The notes under the pieces: generated by a model | Databases searched by the model: none | The model's input: the letters and a program-made list of their open reading frames with translations, nothing else | What the model was told of the DNA's origin: nothing | Made by a program: the position numbers and the translations under genes | From: JBOGXA01 sp050694175 | GTDB lineage: Bacteria > Actinomycetota > CADDZG01 > WHSQ01 | DNA length: 64,000 nt | Assembly: GCA_050694175.1 (NCBI GenBank) | Contig: JBOGXA010000014.1 | Coordinates: forward strand, 1 to 64,000 | Direction: 5' to 3' | Shown: in pieces, positions 44,065-52,613 of the stretch | How the letters are laid out: each line of letters opens with the position of its first letter | Position numbering within the stretch: position 1 is the stretch's first letter

Positions 44065-44111
44065 GGGCCGGCTGGACTCGAACCAGGACCCACTGATTGT
44101 GAGTCCGGCGG
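44065..44111 (-). pseudogene. 3' half of a tRNA (tRNA remnant)
   Basis: On the minus strand CTGG-TTCGAGT-CCAG is a T-arm and CCGGCCC resembles an acceptor 3' strand; the part before it resembles an anticodon arm with imperfect pairing. No matching 5' acceptor strand or D-arm is found, so this is a fragment, as left by integration or deletion. Confidence 0.5.
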
Positions 44112-44126
44112 TCATACGTCGGATTG

Positions 44127-44164
44127 GTCCGCTTTTGGTCCCCTCCCTCGTCCGCTTTTGGTCC
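44127..44164. repeat. Two perfect 15 bp direct repeats beside the tRNA fragment
   Basis: GTCCGCTTTTGGTCC at 44127-44141 and 44150-44164, 23 bases apart start to start. Similar sequences occur at insertion sequence ends, but no transposase is present. Confidence 0.6.
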
Positions 44165-44377
44165 GTTCACAGGGCCGCTCGCGGAGTTCGACGGCGACAA
44201 GATGGCTCGTATTTTCATGCGCGATTACAACAGTGAACCGTGGCGTGGGTACAGAGCCAGGCCGCCGCAAGTCTTCGCTCTGATCGAGGCCGGTGCCGAA
44301 TGGGACGAGGGGGCCCGAACCATTGTGCGGAATCGAAGTAGTTATAGGTTTGTCGCAACGAGGAAGGGAGTACGCCG

Positions 44378-44674
44378 ATGTATGCACGCGTTGCGGTCTA
44401 CGAAATTCCAGGCCACAGAATGGGGGAGGCGGTCGCGGCCTTCGGCGATGCAATCGACCAGATCAGGGAACTGAGTCCACAGGAGGTCTACCTTCTCGTT
44501 AGCCGCGATGACGATCGCGCTCTGACGATGTCTGTCTGGGACACGCCCGAAGCCATGGAGGCAAGTCGCGTCAAAGCCAGCGGGCTTCGCAGCGATGCGG
44601 TCGGTGTCGTCGGTGGCAGCGTTCAGAGCGTCGTCGAATACGAGGTTGCGATCCACGAACGAACTAAGTCCTGA
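44378..44674 (+). CDS. Small dimeric alpha-beta barrel-like protein
   Basis: A 98-residue protein. MYARVAVYEIPGHRMGEAVA, then helix, YLLVSRDDDRALTMSVWDTP and a C-terminal strand SVVEYEVAI give the beta-alpha-beta-beta-alpha-beta pattern of ABM/EthD-type small monooxygenase-like folds. A good GGAAGGGAG lies about ten bases before the ATG. The catalytic role is unknown. Confidence 0.75.
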   Translation: MYARVAVYEIPGHRMGEAVAAFGDAIDQIRELSPQEVYLLVSRDDDRALTMSVWDTPEAMEASRVKASGLRSDAVGVVGGSVQSVVEYEVAIHERTKS

Positions 44675-44715
44675 TTTTCGAAGCGCGGATCGCTCATCCG
44701 CAACCAGGCTAGTCA

Positions 44716-46029
44716 TCAGTCACCCGACCATCTCATCAGGGTCCACCCGAGCAAGGCCGCAGCAAAGGACGCAAGCAGGACTCCGATCTTGGCCTCGTCC
44801 ACGATCCGGGGCTCGCGAAACGCGAGTTCGGCGATGAACAGTGCAACGGTGAAGCCGATACCCGCAAGGGCGCCCACCGCGACGACCTGTCGCCAGCCAA
44901 CGCCCTCGGGAAGCGCGCCGAGGCCCAACCGGACCGCGAGCCATGCAAAGCCGCTGATGCCTACCAGTTTTCCCACCACGAGGCCCACGACAACGCCAAG
45001 GACTACTACAGAGGTCGCCGCCTCCCTCATCGCATCCACGGAGATCGACACACCGGCGTTGGCAAGCGCAAACACCGGCACGATGGCAAAGCTCGACCAC
45101 CGATGCAAGAGATGCTCGAGGCGTTCTCCAACCGCTACAAGCTCCTTTGCCTGCAACGTAGCGGCGCGGACCTTCGCGGGGGTGGGCTCGTCGGCGAGAC
45201 TGCTCGCCTCTCGGACAGCATCCCGAATGCCGCTCGGATCCACCGGCAAGGCAGGTGTCAGCAAACCGAGCGCGACGCCGGCAAGCGTGGCGTGTACGCC
45301 TGATTCGAACATCGCGTACCACAGCGCCACTCCAACCACGACGTAGGCGGGCGTCCACCACACACGCACGATCCGCATGAGGGCGATCACGATGGCGAAG
45401 GCACTGGCAACCAACAGCCACTCGGGGTGAATCTGGGTGGTGTAGACGAAGGCGATGACGATGATGGCGCCGATGTCGTCGACGATGGCGATGCTTAAGA
45501 GGAGGACCTTCAGCGCGGGCGGACATCTCGACCCGACCAGAGCCAGCACCCCGACGGCGAAGGCGATGTCGGTCGCCATGGGGATTGCCCAGCCAGATGA
45601 GGCATCGCCCCCAATGTTAAGAGCGAGATAGATCAAGGCGGGCATGACCATGCCACCCAGGGCGCAAATGGCGGGCAGAGCCGCCCGACGCAAATCGTTT
45701 AGCTCGCCCGCGACGAGTTCGCGTTTGATCTCGAGGCCGACGACGAAGAAGAAGACCGTCATGAGGCCGTCGTTCACGATGTGTCGGAGGTCTTGGGTTA
45801 ACCCAAGGGGCCCGACTCGCAACGAGAATTGGGTGGTCCAGAGACGTTCATAGCTACCCGCCACCGGCGAGTTGGCCCAAATGATCGCCGCGAGGGTGGC
45901 CATGAGGAGCACAATTCCGCCCGCCGCCTCGGTATCCAGAAACTCGCGAACCGGGCGGGCAAGGTAGCGAGCGACCGGCCTGTCGCTGGCGATCCATGAA
46001 TGGTTGAGCGGAGGCTTTCCGGTCGACAT
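44716..46029 (-). CDS. nhaA: Na+/H+ antiporter NhaA
   Basis: Inner-membrane antiporter of 437 residues with about 11-12 helices. Family marks: GIVLLMATLAAIIWANSPV, FFFVVGLEIKRELVAGEL, the conserved Asp pair in LLLSIAIVDDIGAIIVIAF, and the ending VGALAGIGFTVALFIAELAF. It exports sodium or lithium in exchange for protons. ATG 46029 is preceded by AAGAAGGGATC. The 5' leader has a complex RNA fold resembling a cation riboswitch, listed separately. Confidence 0.96.
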   Translation of the reverse strand: MSTGKPPLNHSWIASDRPVARYLARPVREFLDTEAAGGIVLLMATLAAIIWANSPVAGSYERLWTTQFSLRVGPLGLTQDLRHIVNDGLMTVFFFVVGLEIKRELVAGELNDLRRAALPAICALGGMVMPALIYLALNIGGDASSGWAIPMATDIAFAVGVLALVGSRCPPALKVLLLSIAIVDDIGAIIVIAFVYTTQIHPEWLLVASAFAIVIALMRIVRVWWTPAYVVVGVALWYAMFESGVHATLAGVALGLLTPALPVDPSGIRDAVREASSLADEPTPAKVRAATLQAKELVAVGERLEHLLHRWSSFAIVPVFALANAGVSISVDAMREAATSVVVLGVVVGLVVGKLVGISGFAWLAVRLGLGALPEGVGWRQVVAVGALAGIGFTVALFIAELAFREPRIVDEAKIGVLLASFAAALLGWTLMRWSGD

Positions 46030-46054
46030 GATCCCTTCTTTGCGGGCGAAACCA

Positions 46055-46125
46055 GTGCCGACCAGACTTCCCGGCGCTCCCTGGAACGAGATCCTACCGG
46101 CTCGCCGAGGGCGCTGGTCGTTCCT
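46055..46125 (-). ncRNA. Candidate nhaA-I-type (Li+/Na+) riboswitch in the nhaA leader
   Basis: On the minus strand CGACCAG (46120-46114) pairs perfectly with CTGGTCG (46065-46059) as the closing stem. Inside, GCGCCCT pairs with AGGG(A)GCGC with a bulge, and CGAG pairs with CTCG around a 10-base loop. The 3' side reads CCAGGGAGCGCCGGGAAGTC, which resembles my recollection of the nhaA-I motif. It ends about 25 bases before the nhaA ATG, close enough to affect the ribosome site. The fold is seen; the class name is inference. Confidence 0.55.
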
Positions 46126-46202
46126 CCCGAGTCAACTAGATCAGGCTGTTTGAGCAGCCCTCTGGTACTGGGGGGTAAGGGACTAATCCCGAGGCGTTCC
46201 GA

Positions 46203-46224
46203 GAAACTCGGAGCGATCTCCGAG
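46203..46224. terminator. Hairpin terminator downstream of the slipin gene
   Basis: CTCGGAG-CGAT-CTCCGAG (46207-46224) followed on the minus strand by TTTCTC. It lies about 60 bases after the slipin stop and upstream of the nhaA leader. Confidence 0.55.
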
Positions 46225-46283
46225 CGGCTCCGGCTCCCGAAAGCCGAATCGATCTGTCCCCCGGGATCACTCTGACGAAAGGA

Positions 46284-47063
46284 CTATTCGAACGTGCTTG
46301 CTTCCTCGCCGAAGGCCTTCTGGAACGGCTTCAGGAACTCGATCGGAATCGGGATCACCAGCGTCGAGTTCTTCTCGGCTGACACCTCGACCACCGTCTG
46401 AAGGTAGCGGAGCTGGTAGGCGATCGGGTGACGAGCGATGACCTCCGCCGCTTGGGCGAGGCGCTCGGACGCCTGGAACTCAGCTTCGGCATTGATGACC
46501 TTGGCCCGCCGCTCGCGTTCGGCCTCCGCCTGACGCGCCATGGCCCGCTGCATCTCGGTGGGCAGATCGACGTCCTTGATCTCGACCAGCGAAACCTTCA
46601 CGCCCCACGGGTCGGTGACCTCGTCGATGATGCGCTGGAGATCTTGATTGAGCCGATCGCGTTCGGTGAGGATGTCGTCGAGATCGACCTTCGAGAGCAC
46701 CGCGCGCAGCGTGGTTTGGGAGATCTGGGACGTGGCGTAGTAATAGTTCTGGATCTCGACCGTCGCCTTCACCGAGTCGAACACCTGGAAATAGCAAACG
46801 GCGTTCACGCGCACGGTGACGTTGTCGCGAGTTATCACGTCCTGCGGAGGCACGTCCAACGTCACGATCTGGAGATTCACCTTCACCATCCGATCGATGA
46901 TTGGGATGATGAAGAACAAGCCCGGCCCCTTCGCACCGGCAATCACGCGCCCGAGGCGAAAGATGACGCCTCGCTCGTACTCCTGGACGATACGGATGGA
47001 CGAAGCCGCCAGGATCAGGAGGAAAAACGCGACCGCCAAGATCACTATGCCCGTTGTCGTCAT
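46284..47063 (-). CDS. SPFH-domain slipin (stomatin-like) membrane protein
   Basis: A 259-residue protein with one N-terminal membrane helix (IVILAVAFFLLILAASSI, about 5-22), then IVQEYERGVIFRLGRVIAGA and KGPGLFFIIPIIDRMVKVNL of the SPFH fold, and the coiled part RAMARQAEAERERRAKVINA and EAEFQASERLAQAAEVIA. Slipins form membrane scaffolds and partner with NfeD proteases. The ATG overlaps the NfeD-type stop by 4 bases, the usual pair arrangement. Confidence 0.95.
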   Translation of the reverse strand: MTTTGIVILAVAFFLLILAASSIRIVQEYERGVIFRLGRVIAGAKGPGLFFIIPIIDRMVKVNLQIVTLDVPPQDVITRDNVTVRVNAVCYFQVFDSVKATVEIQNYYYATSQISQTTLRAVLSKVDLDDILTERDRLNQDLQRIIDEVTDPWGVKVSLVEIKDVDLPTEMQRAMARQAEAERERRAKVINAEAEFQASERLAQAAEVIARHPIAYQLRYLQTVVEVSAEKNSTLVIPIPIEFLKPFQKAFGEEASTFE

Positions 47064-48388
47064 CGGTCCTCCTCACTATGGGGGCTGACCACCAGCAGCA
47101 GCCCCTCGGTTCGCTCCACCCGCACCCTGGAGCCTGCGGGGATGGATGGGCCCGCCGCGCGCGCTCGCCAGAGTGCCCCCTTGGTCATCACGGTACCTTC
47201 CGAGGAGATGTCGGTTCGCGCCTCCCCCGTCATCCCGACGAGGCTTTCGGGTCCGATCACCGAGGGCCGGAGCCTGACGCGCAGCGCGGCGGTCATCGCG
47301 AACAGGAAGAACGGGACCGTGACCGCGATCACGAGCGCGATCGCCCACGGTGACAGAGCCACCGCAGGCGACGCACCCGAGAACAGAAGCAACCCACCCG
47401 CGACCAGGGCCGCGGCTCCTCCCACCGTCCACACCCCGATGCCGGGGACGTGCAATTCGACAAGGAAGAACACCATCCCCAGGATGATGAGCGCGACCGC
47501 AGCCCAGTTCGTCGGCAGGACGGTAAGTCCGTAGAAGCCCAGCACCAGAGAAATCGCACCGAGGATCCCCGCGAGCCCTATGCCCGAGGTGTACACCTCC
47601 AGGATGATCGCGAGCGTCCCCAACGACACCAACAGGAACGCGACCTCCGGCTGTGTCGCGAAGTGGAGCAGCCGCTGGAAGAGGTTCATACCGACGCGCT
47701 CGACGTCCACGCTCGGTTTCTGTGCGGCGGCGTCCCACGTCTCCATGGTTACCGTGACCTCGCCGGCGACGTCGACGCGTTGCCCGTCCATCGCTTCGAG
47801 GAGATCGTCGAGCGTCGACGCGATGCCGTCCACGACGTTCATCTCAACTGCGTCCGTAGCGCCGAGCGACGCCGCTTCTCGGACCGCGTCCTCGGCCCAC
47901 TCCACGTTACGGCCGCGCAAGCGCGCGAGCTCGGTGATGAAGGCAACCGCGTCATTTGTGGCCTTCTTCTCGAGTGTCTCCGAGCCTTCCCCACCCAGAT
48001 TGACCGGACTTGCAGCTCCGACCTCGGTCGCGTCGGCCATGTACGCGAGATTGGCGGCGTAGGTGATGAACGTTCCTGCGGATGCAGCGCGCGCACCGCG
48101 CGGCGCGATCCACACGACGGTAGGGATACGCGATGCGAGCATGTCGCTGATAATGCTGCGCATCGACACGTCGAGACCGCCGGGAGTGTCGAGCTCGATG
48201 ATCAGCACGTCGACCTCGTCTTGAGCCGCGGCGATCTGGCTCTGCAGGAAGCCGGCGGTGGTGGGATCGATGATCCCAGAGAGCTCGATAACGCGCGCGC
48301 GTCCCGATGCTTGACCATGCCCCGACGTGGCACTCGACAGTAGACCTCCGACGAGGAGCGCGAAAATCACCCACCGGTTCCGCGCCAT
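47060..48388 (-). CDS. NfeD-type membrane-bound serine protease (ClpP fold)
   Basis: A 442-residue protein. ATG 48388 opens a signal peptide (WVIFALLVGGLLSSATSGHG). The ClpP-like domain holds IIELDTPGGLDVSMR, the catalytic Ser in RAASAGTFITYAA and the dyad Lys in LEKKATNDAVAFI. Four hydrophobic helices follow (residues ~225-345), and the C-terminal OB-fold NfeD domain (VGMTGEARTDISSEGTVMTK; RVRVERTEGLLLVV) ends it. The known partner is a slipin, here encoded directly downstream. Expected to cleave stomatin-like or membrane proteins. Confidence 0.94.
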   Translation of the reverse strand: MARNRWVIFALLVGGLLSSATSGHGQASGRARVIELSGIIDPTTAGFLQSQIAAAQDEVDVLIIELDTPGGLDVSMRSIISDMLASRIPTVVWIAPRGARAASAGTFITYAANLAYMADATEVGAASPVNLGGEGSETLEKKATNDAVAFITELARLRGRNVEWAEDAVREAASLGATDAVEMNVVDGIASTLDDLLEAMDGQRVDVAGEVTVTMETWDAAAQKPSVDVERVGMNLFQRLLHFATQPEVAFLLVSLGTLAIILEVYTSGIGLAGILGAISLVLGFYGLTVLPTNWAAVALIILGMVFFLVELHVPGIGVWTVGGAAALVAGGLLLFSGASPAVALSPWAIALVIAVTVPFFLFAMTAALRVRLRPSVIGPESLVGMTGEARTDISSEGTVMTKGALWRARAAGPSIPAGSRVRVERTEGLLLVVSPHSEEDR

Positions 48389-48843
48389 CACTCCATGCTT
48401 GCAGACCTGCGGACGTAACGGGCGCGGTCTCGTTGAAGGCAATCTAGCCCCCGGCATGGACCAAATCCAATGAGGCGTCGGCTCACGAGGGCCTTAACCA
48501 ACCGTGGCAGGCGCCGATGCATCGTCATCGCGTCTGGTACGAGGGCGATTCCGCGCCAACCCTTAGCGGGCGCCAATAAATCACAGCGTTGATACACGGT
48601 TTTCGTGCTGCGACGGTGTTGGATCGAAAGTAGAAGTCGTTACGAGTAGCAATCCCGAATTCAATTCACTCACCGACTTCGTTTGTGATGGAGAGGGAGA
48701 ATCCCTCTCCCATTAGGGCTGGCGAAGCGAGGTGGACGGTGCTCCTGGTGACAGTCTCCACCGCGGGGTTCGTCCATGGGCCTTTCAGAACCCCACCAGG
48801 GCACCGCGCCGGACAGGATAGCTGACAAAGCGACAGTTCGTTT
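48389..48843. other. Intergenic stretch, nothing recognised
   Basis: About 455 bases with no convincing gene, repeat or terminator. It holds the promoter of the NfeD/slipin operon on the minus strand, but no clear boxes were found. Confidence 0.4.
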
Positions 48844-49131
48844 CTACGCCGAGTTGCTGTCGGCTTCCTGTCCTTGACTGAAGCGACGCTCTCGATCCTT
48901 GGCCGCATCAGGCGGGCCTTCCAGGCCAGAGCTAAACCGCCCTCGCTTTTCTGCCGTGCGAGTTTCCGGCAGTCGTTCCTGGCCCCAGGAAAAGTGCCCC
49001 TCGCGCTCTTCCTCGGGTCGGCGCGGCATGCTACGGAGACCCTCGTCGAAACCGTGTGCGACCTGTTCCGGCGCTGCGAGGTGGTGATGCCTGGCCGGGC
49101 GGGATGAGCGAGCGTGCTCATGCTCCGTCAT
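48844..49131 (-). CDS. Small acidic/basic protein with three FSxGxE repeats
   Basis: A 95-residue product from ATG 49131, with GGGAGGTGAG just upstream. The first 40 residues are His/Arg/Ala-rich (MTEHEHARSSRPARHHHLAA). Then a unit recurs three times: EREGHFSWGQERLP, KRGRFSSGLEGPP and RERRFSQGQEADS, about 18-20 residues apart. Similar short repeat proteins occur in actinobacteria without known function. The strong ribosome site and repeat pattern support a real gene. Confidence 0.65.
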   Translation of the reverse strand: MTEHEHARSSRPARHHHLAAPEQVAHGFDEGLRSMPRRPEEEREGHFSWGQERLPETRTAEKRGRFSSGLEGPPDAAKDRERRFSQGQEADSNSA

Positions 49132-49353
49132 CGGTCTCACCTCCCGATTCGATTTTACTGCTCCTACAGCCTCTGCGCACCATCCACGTGAAGTGGTCGG
49201 TTCGTTGGCGTCTGACCGATGGCGGCCACCAAGTCGTCGTCGGTCGTCACGCGGCAGTTCGCGCGATGTGAAGGCTTGTCAGAGCGGACTTCCAGCCGGA
49301 AGGTCTGACGCAACGGTCGGTCAAGGTCGGTCAGCCGGCGCCGAGCAAGGTGC

Positions 49354-51054
49354 CTATGGGAGGTCGGCGGTGGACGTCGGCAAGACCTCTTCTGGGAGCG
49401 TGAACCAGCGCAGATGCTCGAAGTCTTCGCTGAGTTTCGGCCTGGCAACGGGCCCGAGATCTCGGATATCCGCCTCTTCGAAGATGTGACGTGCATAGCG
49501 AAGGTAATCCAGTAGCGCCGACTCCGGCTCGCTCCTCCGATGAGGCGCGTAGGTCAGCCCGCCCGTTTCGTACGAGAGATCCCTCAGGCTCATCGGAGGC
49601 TCGGCGAGACCAAGCCTGTTGAACCACAGGCCAGATTGCGGCTCGAAGCCATAGTGCGGCAATAGGCGCCGTCCGTGGGTAGCGACCAGATGAACCGCCT
49701 CGAGGATGTAGCTGAAGACGGCCTCGGAGATGAAGTAGTTGAAGTTGATCCGAACCCATCCGGGCTTTATCCCTTCGCAGCCGCGTGCAATCTCTCGCTC
49801 GAACCGATGTGATCGCTCGATGTCTATCCCCAAGAGACGATGCCCGTAAGGACCCGCACAGGAACAACCCCCGCGCGACTGGATACCGAAGAGGTCGTTC
49901 AACAGTGCCACTACAAAGTTGTGGTGCAGATATCGACTGTCATGTCGCACGACGAATGACACGATCGAGAGTCGCTTCGCGTCGTGGTTGCCGAGAATCT
50001 CGATGTTGGGATTCTTGTCCCACGACACGATGGCCCGCCGGATGAAGGATTCTTCTCTCCGCTTTATTTCCTTCGCGCCGACGGCTTGCTTGAGTTGAAA
50101 AACGAGGCCCGCCCGGATCGACTCGACGATGGCGGGAGTGCCCCCTTCCTCTCTGTGCTCCGGATTGTCGAGGTAGCGGTGCTCGGTGGGATTTACGTAA
50201 GCCACTGTGCCCCCACCCGGAACCGCCGGTACCCTGTTCGTCAGCAAGTTCTTCCTGACCACGAGCACACCTGGGGTCCCGGGCCCCCCAATCAACTTGT
50301 GGGGAGATATGAAGATCGCGTCCTTGTACCAGGAGCCCTTCGGCGCGGATCCCATGTCGATACCTACGTAGGGAGCTGCTGCTGCAAAGTCCCAAAAAGA
50401 CAGTGCTCCCTGCTCGTGCAGCAGGCTCGCTATCCCCTTCGTGTCGCTCACGATCCCGGTGACATTCGACGCGGCCGAGAAGCTTCCGATCCTTAGTGGA
50501 CGGTCCCGGAAACGGATGAGCTCGCGCGCAAGGTGATCCCGATCGATCATGCCGTTCGAGTCCTCACCGATCACGACGAGGTCTGCTATCGATTCTCGCC
50601 ACGGGAGCTCGTTGGAATGATGCTCGTAGGGACCGATGAAGACCACAGGTCTCTCGTCATCCGGGATGACCTCGGAAAGGTGGTAACGCCGATCGAGATC
50701 ATTCGGGATCCTCAGGTTGAGGATATTGAGCAATCTGTCGATCGCGCCCGTTGACCCCGATCCGCAAAAGATCACCGCATGCTCCTCCGTTCCCCCTACG
50801 GACTCACGAATGATCGTCCGAGCTTCTTCACGGAAACGGGTGGTCTGGAGACCGGTACCGGATGTCTCTGTGTGCGTATTTGCGTATAGCGGCAGCACTG
50901 CGTCGCGGATGAAATCCTCGATGAACGTGAGGGCCCGACCCGAGGCTGTGTAGTCCGCGTAGGTCACACGACGGGGGCCGAAAGGACCAACGATTACCTC
51001 GTCCTCGCCAATCACCGCCCGTCGGATCGTCTCGATGAGACTCTCACTATCCAT
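49354..51054 (-). CDS. Class V aminotransferase (cysteine desulfurase-like), long form
   Basis: PLP enzyme of 566 residues, longer than the usual 400. The PLP lysine is in IFISPHKLIGGPGTPGVL; FIGPYEHHSNELPWRE and LSFWDFAAAAPYVGIDMG hold the pyridoxal pocket. The Cys pair in IQSRGGCSCAGPYGH is where a desulfurase has its active Cys loop. About 120 residues after FNYFISEAVFSYILEAVHLV form a C-terminal extension of unknown role. A cysteine desulfurase or selenocysteine-lyase-like function is possible but not proven. No partner genes are adjacent. Confidence 0.88.
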   Translation of the reverse strand: MDSESLIETIRRAVIGEDEVIVGPFGPRRVTYADYTASGRALTFIEDFIRDAVLPLYANTHTETSGTGLQTTRFREEARTIIRESVGGTEEHAVIFCGSGSTGAIDRLLNILNLRIPNDLDRRYHLSEVIPDDERPVVFIGPYEHHSNELPWRESIADLVVIGEDSNGMIDRDHLARELIRFRDRPLRIGSFSAASNVTGIVSDTKGIASLLHEQGALSFWDFAAAAPYVGIDMGSAPKGSWYKDAIFISPHKLIGGPGTPGVLVVRKNLLTNRVPAVPGGGTVAYVNPTEHRYLDNPEHREEGGTPAIVESIRAGLVFQLKQAVGAKEIKRREESFIRRAIVSWDKNPNIEILGNHDAKRLSIVSFVVRHDSRYLHHNFVVALLNDLFGIQSRGGCSCAGPYGHRLLGIDIERSHRFEREIARGCEGIKPGWVRINFNYFISEAVFSYILEAVHLVATHGRRLLPHYGFEPQSGLWFNRLGLAEPPMSLRDLSYETGGLTYAPHRRSEPESALLDYLRYARHIFEEADIRDLGPVARPKLSEDFEHLRWFTLPEEVLPTSTADLP

Positions 51055-51185
51055 TGCTTCAGCGTACGTCGGCCGCCTTGTCGTCGAAAGTGCCTTCAGA
51101 ACTCAAACAAGCGGGAAGGTGCCGACTCTTCGGGCGGATCTTTGCCCTCCACTACTGGTGACAAGGGCGGACGTCGGGAGACCCC

Positions 51186-52232
51186 TCATGCCACCCCCGC
51201 GACCACCTTTCCCCCGGCGTGACCTTGTTCCAGGTAGGCGATCGCTGCGGGGATTTCGGCGAAGGGATAGCGCCGGTCAATCTGCGGGCGCACCTTGCCG
51301 GCCTCAACCAGCTCCGACAGGAGCTCCAGATCCTTGGTGGTTGCGTGCGCCATCACCATGGCGATGTCCTTGCCGCCGCGCATCGAAACCGCCATGAGCT
51401 TCGCCACGCTGGTGAATCCGGTGACGGCGGCCTTGCCGCCCTCGGCAAGCGCACGTCTGAGATCGGGCACCGATCGGTTCCCGACCGTGTCGAGGATGAG
51501 GTCGTAGCGCTGCCCGCTACGGACGAAGTCGGTCCTCGTGTAGTCGACGACGTGATCGGCGCCGAGCGAACGGACGAGGTCGATGTTCCGGGTGCTGGTC
51601 ACGCCGGTCACCTCGGGCCCGTATGACCTGGAGATCTGGACCGCAAACGTGCCGACGCCGCCGGAAGCGCCATTAATTAGCACCTTCTGCCCGAGCTGGA
51701 TTTCTCCGTGGTGGCGAAGGCCCTGGAGTGCGGTTACCGCCGCCATCGGAACCGCAGCGGCTTCCTCGAACGACAGGTTCGCCGGCTTCAACGACATAAC
51801 GTCAACTGGCACCGAGACGTATTCGGCAAAGCCGCCGTAGCCATGGTCTAAGAGATTGGCATAGACCTCGTCGCCGGGCTTGAACCTGGTAACGCCGCTG
51901 CCGACCGCCTCCACCTGCCCGGCAATGTCGACGCCGAGGATCTTGCGTTTCGGCCGCAGCAAGCCCAGGGTGGTGCGCGAGAAAAGGGGCTTGCCGCGCA
52001 TGGAGTGCCAGTCCGCCGGATTGACGGATATTGCCAGCACCTTCACCAGGACCTCACCGGCGTCCGGCGTAGGCGTCTCGACCTCCGCCATCCGAAGCGC
52101 TTCCGGCGGCCCGTACTTCTCCCAGATGAACGCCTTAAATGATTGGCACCCCCGGTTTTCGGCAGTGTCGCCAAGTCTAGGCCGAAGTTCGTGACCAACA
52201 TTGGGAGGGCTCCGGGGACTCGCAGAGCTCAT
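51186..52232 (-). CDS. Zinc-independent MDR oxidoreductase (quinone reductase-like)
   Basis: NADPH-dependent medium-chain dehydrogenase. The conserved part starts at KAFIWEKYGPPEALRMAEVE (from about 52139), with GVDIAGQVEAVGSGVTRFKPGDEVY, ANLSFEEAAAVPMAAVTALQ, and the cofactor loop VLINGASGGVGTFAVQ. No catalytic-zinc Cys/His set is seen, as expected of QOR-type enzymes. The ATG drawn at 52232 gives a 30-residue extension that is not family-like and overlaps an opposite-strand McrC-like relic; near 52139 there is no standard start (ATC ATT TAA), so the start has probably been damaged or uses a rare codon. Confidence 0.87.
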   Translation of the reverse strand: MSSASPRSPPNVGHELRPRLGDTAENRGCQSFKAFIWEKYGPPEALRMAEVETPTPDAGEVLVKVLAISVNPADWHSMRGKPLFSRTTLGLLRPKRKILGVDIAGQVEAVGSGVTRFKPGDEVYANLLDHGYGGFAEYVSVPVDVMSLKPANLSFEEAAAVPMAAVTALQGLRHHGEIQLGQKVLINGASGGVGTFAVQISRSYGPEVTGVTSTRNIDLVRSLGADHVVDYTRTDFVRSGQRYDLILDTVGNRSVPDLRRALAEGGKAAVTGFTSVAKLMAVSMRGGKDIAMVMAHATTKDLELLSELVEAGKVRPQIDRRYPFAEIPAAIAYLEQGHAGGKVVAGVA

Positions 52233-52407
52233 TCTTCGTCACGAAAGCCTTCTCGACCGCGAGGCCCTGATACTCGCGAGTTCCCACATCGTGGACATGG
52301 ACTTCCTGTTCGAACGGTTTATCAAACCTTCCTCTGAAGAGACCCTCCTTGGTGACGACGGCACAGTAGGGGACACAACTCGCCGCACCAGCAGGTTAGG
52401 CCGGTGA
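52201..52407 (+). pseudogene. McrC-like restriction component fragment
   Basis: A short plus-strand frame reads LRGLAELILRHESLLDREAL, then LASSHIVDMDFLFERFIKP. This resembles the conserved McrC segment with DM-x-x-LFE-x-F. Only about 40 residues match; no McrB gene or other part is near. Call is by memory of the motif and could be chance. Confidence 0.35.
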
Positions 52408-52613
52408 CAGATGCCGCGCGATACCATGGCGCCAACTTACTGGGAAGTCTGAGGCTGACTGTGAAAAGTTCGGCACCTCTGTCCCACATTGGCTCCGGCA
52501 CATGTGTCTCAGTTCCCGACAGAGTTGCGACTGCCCCCTACCCTTGATCCCATGAAAGTGGTCGATGTCGACGCTCTCGACAGCATGGTCGCCGTCGGCT
52601 ACACCGAGTGCTC
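52408..52613. other. Intergenic stretch with possible insertion-sequence scar
   Basis: No gene-like frame. TGTCCCACATTGGCTCCGGC and nearby CACATGTGTCTCAG look like pieces of insertion-sequence ends, but there is no transposase and no clean inverted repeat pair. Confidence 0.25.

Noticed and set aside
44038..44283. Plus-strand frame with GPAGLEPGPTDCES
   Set aside because: This wording is the known artefact of translating the antisense of a tRNA T-arm; the tRNA fragment explains it.
52490..52560. Insertion sequence
   Set aside because: Only suggestive end-like words; no transposase, no paired inverted repeats and no target duplication.
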